Below the pieces are notes generated by a model. That model did not search any database. It saw only the letters and a program-made list of their open reading frames with translations, and had not been told where the DNA came from. From NCBI GenBank assembly GCA_007693385.1, contig REDR01000131.1, positions 124,001 through 188,000 of the forward strand: 64,000 nucleotides of DNA, written 5' to 3'. The number at the start of each line of letters is the position of its first letter. Within the stretch, counting starts at the first letter, position 1. Origin of the DNA: Anaerolineaceae bacterium. Lineage in GTDB: Bacteria > Chloroflexota > Anaerolineae > Aggregatilineales > Phototrophicaceae. Made by a program: the position numbers and the translations under genes. Positions 8,423 through 16,605 of this stretch are shown piece after piece.

Positions 8423-8460
8423 ATGGGGACGGGCGTTTATGCCCATCCCCATGATTTTTT
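8423..8460 (+). terminator. Intrinsic terminator after the methyltransferase
   Basis: ATGGGGA-C-GGGC (8423-8434) pairs with GCCC-A-TCCCCAT (8441-8452) around a 6-base loop, with one mismatch, followed by GATTTTTT. It terminates plus-strand transcription between convergent genes. Confidence 0.85.
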
Positions 8461-8466
8461 CTGCGT

Positions 8467-9486
8467 TTAACCTTTGACCGAGCCTTGCGTCAGCCCGCCG
8501 ACGATCTGATCCTGCAAGATGAGATACAGGACGACGGAAGGCACGCCGGACACCAGCGCACCGGCGGCGAATTTGCCCCAATCGCGGTTGAATTCCGCGC
8601 TGATGAAGTTGTACAACCCGACCATCAGCGTCCAATTCTCCTGCGAGCGTAGCACGATACGCGCCAGCACGAACTCGTTAAACGTGCCGACGAACGCCAG
8701 CACGCCGACGACGGCCAGAATTGGCCGTACAAGCGGGAAGATCAGCGACCAGAAGATTTGCCAGTGTGAAGCACCGTCAACCAGCGCCGACTCGTCGATG
8801 TCACGCGGCACGGAGTCGAAGAAGCCTTTCATCAGCCATGTGTTGATGCCCATCGCCCCGCCCATGTAAATCAAGATCAGGCCGCCCAGACTGTTCAGGC
8901 CGAACAGCCGCAAGAAGCTCCAATCAATGAACGACAGGAACGGTAACGCGATGGGGATGGCTTCCGCCAACCGTCCGATTTCCAGCAAGATCAAGAACAG
9001 CGCCACCATCGACAGCAGATTCGGGAACGCCTGAATCAGCAGGATGCCCAGCAACAACTGCCGCCGCCCCATGAAGCGGAAGCGGCTGAAGCTGTACGCG
9101 CTGAGCGCGGTGATAAGCACCACTAGAATCGTGCTGGTACCGGCCACGATGAACGAATTGCCGATCCAGTTCCAGAACGGATAGATGTCCAGCCGATCCA
9201 CCATCAGGGCGCGGAAGTTGATCGTCAGATCGCCGATGTCGTCAACGCCCGCCGGTATGAATGTCTGCGTGGACAGCGTACCAGTCGGGTTGAACGCCGA
9301 TGAGACGATAAACATAACCGGAAACAGCGCGAACGTGATAGCGATGCCGATGATAGTCAGGCGTACCGTCAGCGAGATGATCTGCTCACGGCGCGACACG
9401 ACCATGCGGCTCTCGCTATGACTGCCCGACCCGCCCTTCGCGGCGGCGACAACAACCGCATCTTGTTTTGGCGTAATATCAGACAT
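8467..9486 (-). CDS. malG: MalG-type sugar ABC transporter permease
   Basis: Inner-membrane permease subunit of a carbohydrate importer of the maltose type, 339 residues, six predicted membrane spans. The first is around residues 30-55 (IISLTVRLTIIGIAITFALF). The conserved EAA loop that docks to the ATPase is seen in ESALVDGASHWQIFWSLIFP (about residues 228-250). The C-terminus VGGLTQGSVKG is characteristic of MalG. I start at ATG 9486 because GGAGGAGG lies 9 bases upstream; a TTG at 9495 is possible but lacks a spaced RBS. It overlaps the end of malF by 8 bases, so the two are coupled. The ATPase (MalK/MsmX) is not in the window and is probably shared and encoded elsewhere. Confidence 0.92.
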   Translation of the reverse strand: MSDITPKQDAVVVAAAKGGSGSHSESRMVVSRREQIISLTVRLTIIGIAITFALFPVMFIVSSAFNPTGTLSTQTFIPAGVDDIGDLTINFRALMVDRLDIYPFWNWIGNSFIVAGTSTILVVLITALSAYSFSRFRFMGRRQLLLGILLIQAFPNLLSMVALFLILLEIGRLAEAIPIALPFLSFIDWSFLRLFGLNSLGGLILIYMGGAMGINTWLMKGFFDSVPRDIDESALVDGASHWQIFWSLIFPLVRPILAVVGVLAFVGTFNEFVLARIVLRSQENWTLMVGLYNFISAEFNRDWGKFAAGALVSGVPSVVLYLILQDQIVGGLTQGSVKG

Positions 9487-12400
9487 TTTCGCCAACCTCC
9501 TCCCATTGTCTGGTGAAGCGGAATTGGATCATCGTGACGACGGCCACCAGCGCGAAGATCACGATGGTGATGGCGGATGCGTAGCCGTATTGAGCGCCGC
9601 GATCCGTGCCGAACGCCAGATTATACGTGTAACTGATGAGGATGTCCGTATAACCGGCGGGCGTCGGTGTGTTGGGTATCGGTGGATTACCCTGTGTCAA
9701 TAGCTCGATCAGCAGATAATTATTGAAGTTAAATGTGAACGAAGCGATCAACAGCGGGCCAACCGTGACCAGCAGTAGCGGCAAGGTGATATTCCAGAAG
9801 CGCTGGAACACACGAGCGCCATCAACGGCGGCGGCCTCATACACATCGGAGGGGATCGCCTGTAACGCGCCGCTACAAATCAGCATCATATACGGATAGC
9901 CCAGCCACAGATTCACCAGCAAGATCGCGGTCTTCGCCAGCGTCGGGTCGGTGAACCATTGCGGACGCACGCCGAACAGGTCGGCAAACGTATTCGTGAT
10001 GATGCCGAGATTTTGATTCAACATACCTTGCCATACGATGATGCCGATCACGCCCGGTATCGCATAAGGGATGATGAGCAACGAACGGATGATCTTCTTG
10101 CCCGGAATGCCGTCATCGTTGAGGATGATCGCCATGAACAGACCGGCTACGAAGGTCATGAACACCGACAATAGCGCGAACGTCACCGTCCAGACGAAAA
10201 TATCCAGCAACGGCCCATACAGACGCGGGTCGTCGATCAAGCGCTGGAAGTTCAGCAGGCCGATATTGACTCGATAGCCCGGGTTCAACGTCGGCGCACT
10301 CGAATCCAGCGCCAGTACATAGCGCTCGCCGTCGATCTGCGGGCGGCGTAACGTCTCTTCGTAGACTAGCGGACTGATGCGGATGCTGTTGAACTGGTTA
10401 CGCACCAGCGTCGCAGAGGCGATGATGTCGATGGTGTCCGGGTTGAACGTCGCCAGATCAACGCCGTCGATTCGGATGCCGTCGGCCAGATAGATGTAGC
10501 CGTCAACTTTATCGTTGCGCGTCGGGCGAGTCGTGTCGTGATACAGCAACGGCTCGCGGGCGACGCTCAGCGCGAACGCGGTCACGATCACGCCTTCTTC
10601 GACTAGCTGATCGACGATGGGGGCGGGGTCTTCGACGCCTTCAACCGCGTCAATGCGGCTGAGATCGACATACCCTTCGAGAGTTTCCACCCAGAAGTAA
10701 TCGGCGGGGACATAGGAGTTGGTTGCATCGTCGAAGTACAGGATGGCCGCCCGTGCGAATGCTTCGTCGCTCAGATCGGCGGTGGCGGCTTCTTCGGTGC
10801 TGATCTCCGCGCTGGGCGGGATGGAGTCGATGTTGACGAAGGCGTTGGCCTGCGCGTTGAACACCCAGTTTTGCGGCGCATACACGCCTTGATCGGCGAA
10901 GCGCTGATAAACCGTCAACTGATCGCTTGTCAGCAGGTCGATCAACGGTAGCTCAAGGTCGGTCAGTTCGATGCCTTCCAGATCGAGCGCGTCTATATCG
11001 ACGCCGCTCAGCGTGATGAACTGCCCGCCCGCCTCGTTGTACACCCACTCAGACGGCGCATAGATTCCAGCCGCCTCGTATCGGATAACGTAAGACACGC
11101 CGGAGTCGCGCAGGGCTTCAGCCGTCACATCTTCTAGGCCGGGTTCGCCGCGTGCATCAACGAAAGCATCGACGCCCGCGTTATACACCCAGCCGACAGG
11201 GGCGAAGACGCCAGCTTCGGGGAATTCATTAAACAGGGTTGCGCCGCCGAATCCCGGGATTGATCCCGGCGGGCGCGTGGCGATGTCCGGCCCGGTCACG
11301 TCGCCGACATTAACCAGACTGACGCTGTTCAGGTCGAGCCATGCGTCTTCGGTCTCGCTATATACAAAGCGCAGGCGCACCGCGTCGAATGTACCGGTGC
11401 TGTCGTTCGCCAGATATTGCACCACGCCCAAGAAGCCGGGCGCGTTGTATGGCGTCTCTTCTTCCAGATTAAGCGCGGAGATATTCATTCCGGCGGCTTC
11501 CACCGTCGAGAGATCAACGAAGGCCTGCTCGATGTCGTTGAAGATATAACGCAGGAAGTACGGCTGACCGGCGCGGCCTAATTGCGCGGGGATAATGCCG
11601 ATGCGCTCATTAGGCGGATCGTCCGGCGCGCCGAAGTAATCGACCTCTATATCCTGCAAGAAGGCGACGGCTTCCGCCCGTTCACGATCGCCGAGCGCCA
11701 GCGTGAAGCCGCGAAAATCGGCGGGCGTCCCGTTGAGGAACATCGTTTCGTCCGGACGCGCTAATACTGTACTCAGCCGTCCGCGTTCGCGGGTGTCGCT
11801 ATCCAGCCACAGCGCGAACGCGCCGTCCTCTGATTGGAAGATGGCGACCTCGTATATCAGGCCGGTGCGGTAGTCGATGGCTAGCTCTTGTTCAACATCC
11901 AGCACGAACGCGGCGTTGAAGTCGAATTCACGGATGGCGAAGCCCGCCGCCACGCCTTCCAGCGTGCTATCGAGAATATCCTCCGGCGCGGGCACGCGAT
12001 TAAACGCGCCGATGCGATCCGGGATGAAAGCGCCCGCCGACAAGCGGATGCCCAGTGTATCCATCACGCGCCGGTTGCCCACGTCAATCTCGCGGATGTT
12101 CTGGCCGGGCAGGATGAGCAAGGCGCGGTTGATGCGCCGCAAGCCGCTTTCCGTCAGCCACAGCGCGAAGTCGCCCGCTTCGTTCTCGAAGTATGTCGTA
12201 TCGTATACGCGGGCGTTACGCTGATTGATGGTCAGCGATTGTATCGGATCGAACACGTATTGCGGCGTTAGGGCGTAGATGCCGAAGCTATCTTGCGTCG
12301 CCGGATCAATCGGCTCAATGCGAATCTGACCGACAGGCGCATCAAACGAGAAGGAGGTAATACCGGCCTCCGCGATGGCCTCTATGCCGACGCGCTCGAA

Positions 12401-13282
12401 ACCATCAATGACCGGCAGGCGGCCAATGTAAATCGGCTCATCCGGGCGGGCCAGATAGCTGGTACCGTCCTCTGCATCCCACGCGAAGCCGAATTCATCG
12501 CCACGTTGTAACACCGTCACCGGGGCGGTGCTTTCCGTCTCGCGGTCATAGATAATGCCCTGTGTGGCCGCCACGACATAACGCGCCGATGTCTCGACAT
12601 TTTCCGGCGCGGATAACGCCACCGCGATCAGCCCGACGGGTTCAGCGAATTCGAGTTCCAGCGTTTGCCCCCCCAACGCGCCGATGAGCGGGCCGGGTTG
12701 GTCTAGCCGTGTAAATCCGCCTGATGTAGCGACGGGCGGCATGGTGAAGCCGAAATCGGATAGATCAATCTCGCGCAGAGGTTCACCCTGTTCGGCGAAG
12801 ATGACCTCGCCGGTGCGGTCATCCACCAGCCACAGCGCGAAGTCGTCTTCGCCGCCACGATATGGCGTATAAGTGAACGTCCGCGCATCATCCGGCACAT
12901 AGCCCCGATCCGCGATCAGGCGTACCGCCTGTGACTTGCCGAATAGATGCCCGTCGCCGTAGTTGGTGAATGCGTTCTGTACGGTATAAATAACAGGATA
13001 AATGACGAGCATGGTCATTAACGCCAGACCGGGCGACATCCAGCGCAACGGATACAGGCGTGGTATGAACATGATGAGGTTAAAACCAATGGTGACGATG
13101 GCGATGACCAGACCGAGCCCGGGTTCGCCCTCCCGCAGTAAGCTATAAACAATCACCAGCCCGAACGCATTGAGCAACATAAGCCCCAATAGCATCAAGA
13201 CCGATGAAACGGTAGTCGTCCTTTGATTTGAAAAAGCGCGGCCCTCTTTCGAAGGCCGCGCTTCTTGACCGGTTGCGCTCAT
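9479..13282 (-). CDS. malF: MalF-type sugar ABC transporter permease with giant extracytoplasmic insertion
   Basis: 1267-residue permease, far larger than E. coli MalF (514). Three N-terminal membrane segments (about 27-49, 57-75, 83-103) are followed by a roughly 900-residue insertion at the place of the MalF P2 loop. The normal permease core runs from about residue 1024 to the end, with the EAA loop in YEAAAVDGARVFQRFWNI. The insertion has its own repeats. A DFALWL-type motif occurs near residues 146, 370 and 487, and a GVYAP-x-x-WVYN-type motif near 697, 745 and 805, with a looser copy near 862. In E. coli, P2 contacts MalE. The start at 13282 has no clear RBS, lies 10 bases after malE, and the first 20 codons contain a terminator-like hairpin. 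M30 is an alternative start. Confidence 0.88.
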   Translation of the reverse strand: MSATGQEARPSKEGRAFSNQRTTTVSSVLMLLGLMLLNAFGLVIVYSLLREGEPGLGLVIAIVTIGFNLIMFIPRLYPLRWMSPGLALMTMLVIYPVIYTVQNAFTNYGDGHLFGKSQAVRLIADRGYVPDDARTFTYTPYRGGEDDFALWLVDDRTGEVIFAEQGEPLREIDLSDFGFTMPPVATSGGFTRLDQPGPLIGALGGQTLELEFAEPVGLIAVALSAPENVETSARYVVAATQGIIYDRETESTAPVTVLQRGDEFGFAWDAEDGTSYLARPDEPIYIGRLPVIDGFERVGIEAIAEAGITSFSFDAPVGQIRIEPIDPATQDSFGIYALTPQYVFDPIQSLTINQRNARVYDTTYFENEAGDFALWLTESGLRRINRALLILPGQNIREIDVGNRRVMDTLGIRLSAGAFIPDRIGAFNRVPAPEDILDSTLEGVAAGFAIREFDFNAAFVLDVEQELAIDYRTGLIYEVAIFQSEDGAFALWLDSDTRERGRLSTVLARPDETMFLNGTPADFRGFTLALGDRERAEAVAFLQDIEVDYFGAPDDPPNERIGIIPAQLGRAGQPYFLRYIFNDIEQAFVDLSTVEAAGMNISALNLEEETPYNAPGFLGVVQYLANDSTGTFDAVRLRFVYSETEDAWLDLNSVSLVNVGDVTGPDIATRPPGSIPGFGGATLFNEFPEAGVFAPVGWVYNAGVDAFVDARGEPGLEDVTAEALRDSGVSYVIRYEAAGIYAPSEWVYNEAGGQFITLSGVDIDALDLEGIELTDLELPLIDLLTSDQLTVYQRFADQGVYAPQNWVFNAQANAFVNIDSIPPSAEISTEEAATADLSDEAFARAAILYFDDATNSYVPADYFWVETLEGYVDLSRIDAVEGVEDPAPIVDQLVEEGVIVTAFALSVAREPLLYHDTTRPTRNDKVDGYIYLADGIRIDGVDLATFNPDTIDIIASATLVRNQFNSIRISPLVYEETLRRPQIDGERYVLALDSSAPTLNPGYRVNIGLLNFQRLIDDPRLYGPLLDIFVWTVTFALLSVFMTFVAGLFMAIILNDDGIPGKKIIRSLLIIPYAIPGVIGIIVWQGMLNQNLGIITNTFADLFGVRPQWFTDPTLAKTAILLVNLWLGYPYMMLICSGALQAIPSDVYEAAAVDGARVFQRFWNITLPLLLVTVGPLLIASFTFNFNNYLLIELLTQGNPPIPNTPTPAGYTDILISYTYNLAFGTDRGAQYGYASAITIVIFALVAVVTMIQFRFTRQWEEVGENV
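13231..13263 (-). terminator. Terminator/attenuator-like hairpin between malE and malF
   Basis: On the minus strand AAGCGCGGCC and GGCCGCGCTT form a perfect 10-bp stem (plus coordinates 13254-13263 and 13234-13243) with a 10-base loop. It runs into TTTTT. It begins 30 bases after the malE stop but lies within malF codons 7-17, so it could end most transcripts after malE and let a minority read into malFG. Confidence 0.7.
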
Positions 13283-13292
13283 GGTCTATTCG

Positions 13293-14822
13293 TTAGCCGT
13301 CGATGCGCTCGCCGAAAACACTGTCAGTCAGAATCTTGGTGTCGTCATTGAAGGTGAAGGTCACAACGGTGTCCTCTTCCAGCACGAGCGGGATGTTCGG
13401 GCCGTCGGCAACGCCGCCCAGACCGTAATTCTCGCCCCAAGCGCCGTCCATGGCGACCTTGAATTCGTATTCACCCGCCGGGATTTCCAGCGTGATTTCG
13501 TAGATGTCGTCCTCAACCAGCGTCATGAAGGTCGCTTCACAGGCCGGGTTCCAGTCGCCATCACAACCGACCAGCGATTGGAAGTTACCGGGCAGGCCGA
13601 TAACGCGCTCGCCGGATTGCGCGATGTCGATGGCTTCACGGATTTGCACCGCGCCATTCAAGAAACTGCTCTCGGGGTTTTCGCCCTGGCTCACGAGGAT
13701 CAGCGCGTCGCCAGCACCCGCCCACACAGCCGCCATTTCGCGGATATTGGGCATCGGCACCGCATCTTCACCCGCCGCGAGGAAGCCGGGGATGTTCGGG
13801 TCGGTGGTGGTCACACCAGCGAACACCGGGAAGCGTTGCGTCAGGCGTTGCATGGAGTCCTGCGTGGCGATGAACTCGTACAGGAACTGCTGTGCCAGTA
13901 GCGGTTGCTCGGTGAAGGCGCTAATCATGAAGCCTTGACCACCGGAGAACGGCGTACCCGCTTCGGCGCGGCCTTCAGCGCCCGGGAAGCCACTCAGCTC
14001 ATACTCGAACCCACCGATTTCGGCGGCGTCGATGATGCGCTGGCTGAACCACGGGCCGGTGATGAACATGGCTAGTTCACCGGCTTCAAACAAGGAGAAG
14101 ATCACGTCGTTATCGACGTTCGGCACCATCAGACCTTCGGCGTACATTTCGCCCAGCCATTCAGCCGCCGCCAGACCGCCTTCGCTATCGAAGCCGACAT
14201 CCGCCGGGTTGAAGTTGCCATTCGGCAGACGCCCGAAGATGTAGCCCTCAAACGCGGTCAGGATGGGGTAGTGGTGGTAGGTGTCGCCGGTCTGGATCAG
14301 GAACGCATATTCCGCGTCGCCGGATTCGCGCAGTTCACGCGCCAGCTCGGTCACGCCTTCCCACGTTGCCGGAACTTCCGGTACCAGATCAACGTTACGC
14401 ACTAAGGCGACGTTTTCGGTCTGGTAGGGGAGTGCCCACAGTTGTTCGTTATAGGTGAATAGGTCTGTGCCGATGGGGGCAAAAAGATCAGCCAGATCGC
14501 CCAGCTCAAGCGGCAGAACCGCGCCGTTGTCAACCAACTGGCCGACGTTATCGTGCGGCTGAATCAGAATATCGGGGCCTTCGCCGGCCTCGCCAAAGTT
14601 CAACAACTCTTGACGTGCTTCGGCCAATCCGATTTCACGAATCTGGATGCTAACGCCGAAGTTCGCTTCATATTCTTCACCAAGTTCGGTCAGGACTGGG
14701 GCGCGTTCGCCGTCTGCCCAGATGACCAGTGTCTGACCTTGACCCATAGCGGGCACAATGCTGATGGCCGCCATCATCACGGCAGTCAGCGCACTCAACA
14801 GAATCAATCTTGTACGTTTCAT
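13293..14822 (-). CDS. malE: Maltose/maltodextrin-type solute-binding protein with C-terminal X25 module
   Basis: 509-residue exported binding protein of the MalE family. A signal peptide (about 1-27) precedes the family 1 solute-binding domain (about 30-405): TLVIWADGERAPVLTELGEE, GPDILIQPHDNVGQL, LPYQTENVALVRN, AMFITGPWF and GGQGFMISAFTEQPLLAQQF. A second domain (about 408-507) closely resembles the X25 module of pullulanases, with GCDGDWNPACE, LEIPAGEYEFKVAMDGAWGE and GVADGPNIPLVL. This module is normally found on starch-degrading enzymes, so the ligand is probably a maltodextrin. AAAGGAC precedes the ATG by about 9 bases. It is first in the malEFG operon, with its own promoter. Confidence 0.9.
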   Translation of the reverse strand: MKRTRLILLSALTAVMMAAISIVPAMGQGQTLVIWADGERAPVLTELGEEYEANFGVSIQIREIGLAEARQELLNFGEAGEGPDILIQPHDNVGQLVDNGAVLPLELGDLADLFAPIGTDLFTYNEQLWALPYQTENVALVRNVDLVPEVPATWEGVTELARELRESGDAEYAFLIQTGDTYHHYPILTAFEGYIFGRLPNGNFNPADVGFDSEGGLAAAEWLGEMYAEGLMVPNVDNDVIFSLFEAGELAMFITGPWFSQRIIDAAEIGGFEYELSGFPGAEGRAEAGTPFSGGQGFMISAFTEQPLLAQQFLYEFIATQDSMQRLTQRFPVFAGVTTTDPNIPGFLAAGEDAVPMPNIREMAAVWAGAGDALILVSQGENPESSFLNGAVQIREAIDIAQSGERVIGLPGNFQSLVGCDGDWNPACEATFMTLVEDDIYEITLEIPAGEYEFKVAMDGAWGENYGLGGVADGPNIPLVLEEDTVVTFTFNDDTKILTDSVFGERIDG

Positions 14823-14900
14823 TTTAGATGTGTCCTTTCAAGAACCACAACACAAAAAACGATCTTTCATACGCGCCGAATTCACTCGGCCACGACGATC

Positions 14901-14929
14901 ATTATATCTAATATGAGATGAAGATTAAA
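14901..14929 (-). promoter_or_regulatory. Promoter for malEFG
   Basis: On the minus strand a perfect TATAAT (plus 14901-14906) lies 17 bases after TTTAAT (plus 14924-14929). This places transcription start about 70 bases before the malE ATG. The weak -35 suggests a need for an activator. Confidence 0.55.
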
Positions 14930-15012
14930 GTGATTGAAGTCAGAAATGAAATATTACATTGTGCAGAACGCACAAAGTTTTATGAGAAATACCGCACTTT
15001 GATGTGAGTTAA

Positions 15013-15034
15013 CCCCCCGAAACGTTTCGGGGGG
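15013..15034. other. 22-bp perfect palindrome upstream of malE
   Basis: CCCCCCGAAAC is followed directly by its reverse complement GTTTCGGGGGG. The core GAAACGTTTC has the central CG of LacI-family operators, and it lies about 85 bases upstream of the predicted malE -35 box. It could also form a hairpin ending the DUF971 transcript, but there is no T tract on either strand. No regulator gene is adjacent. Confidence 0.55.
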
Positions 15035-15057
15035 CACACACCCTAACGCGAGTAGAT

Positions 15058-15414
15058 TTAGCCGCCGTCGGCGTCCGCCTGCGGGCGCAATTTATACAGA
15101 TATTCCCATGTGTAGATGCCGGTGGAGTGGTCGTCGCCCCAGATCGGCTGAAGCGCGTAATTGCCGACCATGTTCACGGTCTGCACGGTATAATCGCGGG
15201 CGGGCTTTAGCTCCAATGTCAGCAGGTTATCGGGATCGTAGGCCGGATTCATGTACGCATGGCCGCCCCGACATTCCACGCAGGGGCAGGCTTCGCGCAG
15301 TTGCGGCAGGGGATAGCGCGATACTTGCCCGTCGATGTTCCAGACGATTTCCAGAAAGCTCTCCGTTTTGTTCAGCGTGATGTTGGTCGGCTTGGGCTTA
15401 GTCGGATTCATCAT
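15058..15414 (-). CDS. DUF971 (GBBH-like N-terminal) domain protein
   Basis: Small cytoplasmic protein of about 118 residues made almost entirely of a DUF971 domain, the fold found at the N-terminus of gamma-butyrobetaine hydroxylase and in some iron-sulfur-linked proteins. Typical features: VWNIDGQVSRYPLPQLREAC, the CPCVECRGG cysteine motif that could hold a metal, LELKPARDYTVQTVNMVGNYALQ, IWGDDHSTGIYTWEYL. The start is uncertain: ATG 15414 overlaps the stop of the upstream small membrane protein by 17 bases; an ATG at 15447 would add 11 unconserved residues. Function unknown; roles in Fe-S handling are suggested for the family. Confidence 0.82.
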   Translation of the reverse strand: MMNPTKPKPTNITLNKTESFLEIVWNIDGQVSRYPLPQLREACPCVECRGGHAYMNPAYDPDNLLTLELKPARDYTVQTVNMVGNYALQPIWGDDHSTGIYTWEYLYKLRPQADADGG

Positions 15415-15658
15415 CGTCTGGTGCTTCGTCCGCGTCGGATTCTTCATCTGGCTCCGGCGCTTCTTCTATTTCAAATTCCGTTTCGTCAGTCTCCGGCGCT
15501 TCTTCGATCAGTGCGGTGTCGTCGTCAACAGCGCCCGTGCCGGTGTCTACCGTCAGCACGAAGGTGAAGATGATCGCCAGCAAGATCAACAGGGTGATGA
15601 CGATGATGCTCATTGCCATGCCGATGACGTACCATTGGGTACGATTGCCGTTTTCCAT
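15398..15658 (-). CDS. Small single-pass membrane protein with acidic tail
   Basis: 86-residue protein that I do not recognise. One strong membrane segment (about residues 9-33, IGMAMSIIVITLLILLAIIF) is followed by a tail of more than 50 residues made mainly of Asp, Glu, Ala and Pro. I chose the ATG at 15658 because GGAG lies 10 bases upstream; longer in-frame starts would add an Arg/Ser-rich stretch with no RBS. It overlaps the DUF971 gene that follows, so both are probably translated from one message. Being short and low-complexity, its reality rests on the RBS, the membrane segment and the overlap. Confidence 0.62.
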   Translation of the reverse strand: MENGNRTQWYVIGMAMSIIVITLLILLAIIFTFVLTVDTGTGAVDDDTALIEEAPETDETEFEIEEAPEPDEESDADEAPDDDESD

Positions 15659-15771
15659 AGTCCATATACTCCACATTTTGCCCGATGATAATAGTGCCCA
15701 TAGTCTAGCGGAAAGCGGACGAGATTTTAACCCTGAGACGGGCGAATGCGCCGCGCTTAGCCGACGGTATC

Positions 15772-15799
15772 TTGCAACTGGGTAACGCTTTGATACAAT
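15772..15799 (+). promoter_or_regulatory. Promoter for the lipoprotein gene
   Basis: TTGCAA (15772-15777), 16-base spacer, TACAAT (15794-15799), 67 bases before the ATG at 15866. Confidence 0.6.
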
Positions 15800-15865
15800 C
15801 AGATCAGCATGGCGCGGATGACATGATGACGCGCCTTTCCTTTTTACGTGATGAGGTGATAACAA

Positions 15866-16579
15866 ATGGCAGTCGCTTTCAGACTATTCGCTTTGTTGAG
15901 CGCGGTGCTGGCCGTCAGTGCTTGCCAGCAAATACGCGAAACGCAATATTTGATGGAGGTGACGGTTGAAGTAACCCGCGTGGTCGTCGTCACTGCCACG
16001 CCGGACGCCGAGCAAACGACTGTGGCCGAAGTTCAGCCCACCGCGACCCCGACTGACGAACCGACAGCCACCATGACCCCCACACCTGAACCGGAGCCTG
16101 ATGACCCCGAAGACGCTATCCCCGATCCGGTCACGGAATCGATTATCGTCGCCGAGCAAATCTTTGAGGGTGGCCGCATGTACTATCTGCAACCCGTCGG
16201 GCAAATCTGGGTGTTGATTGACGATGACGAGAGCGCCCGTAACGGTGTATGGGCTTTCTATGAAGATACGTGGGAAGATGGGATGCCGGAGAGCGATCCC
16301 GGTATCGAACCGCCGGAAGGCTTCGCGCAACCGATACGCGGCTTCGGCCAACTATGGCGCGATAACGAGTTCGTCCGTAGTTCGCTGGGCTGGGCGCTGG
16401 ACAATGAATACGGCTTCTGGACGGATTATACTTACTTCTTCGGCGGCGAGATCGACGCTGACGGTGAGTTCATACAGGGGCCGGGACGCCATGTGTTCAG
16501 CACCCGCGCCGGTAGGCCGATTGAGTTGATCGAATCTGACGGGACGTGGACGATTTCCGAGCCAGACAACGGCGAATAA
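15866..16579 (+). CDS. Hypothetical lipoprotein
   Basis: 237-residue exported protein of unknown function. The N-terminus is a lipoprotein signal peptide with lipobox AVSAC, so Cys20 would be lipid-modified and the protein anchored outside the membrane. A Thr/Pro/Glu-rich linker (about 45-95, including PTATPTDEPTATMTPTPEPE) leads to a C-terminal domain of about 140 residues rich in Trp, Tyr and Gly. That domain contains GGRMYYLQPVGQIWVLIDDD, GFGQLWRDNEFVRSSLGWAL and an aromatic end. Such domains occur in other Chloroflexota lipoproteins, but I cannot assign a family. GAGGTGAT precedes the start. The histidine kinase gene follows 26 bases later and may be co-transcribed. Confidence 0.8.
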   Translation: MAVAFRLFALLSAVLAVSACQQIRETQYLMEVTVEVTRVVVVTATPDAEQTTVAEVQPTATPTDEPTATMTPTPEPEPDDPEDAIPDPVTESIIVAEQIFEGGRMYYLQPVGQIWVLIDDDESARNGVWAFYEDTWEDGMPESDPGIEPPEGFAQPIRGFGQLWRDNEFVRSSLGWALDNEYGFWTDYTYFFGGEIDADGEFIQGPGRHVFSTRAGRPIELIESDGTWTISEPDNGE

Positions 16580-16605
16580 ATCCGGCGGAGACGAGGGCGG
16601 AGTAG

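Noticed and set aside
9479-13282. malF as two or more genes fused by sequencing error
   Set aside because: The frame is continuous for 1267 codons, composition is even, and the insertion is at the natural P2 site with intact membrane parts on both sides.
13281-13901. A 206-codon plus-strand frame opposite malE
   Set aside because: It mirrors the malE coding region, its residues show no family motif, and malE is certain.
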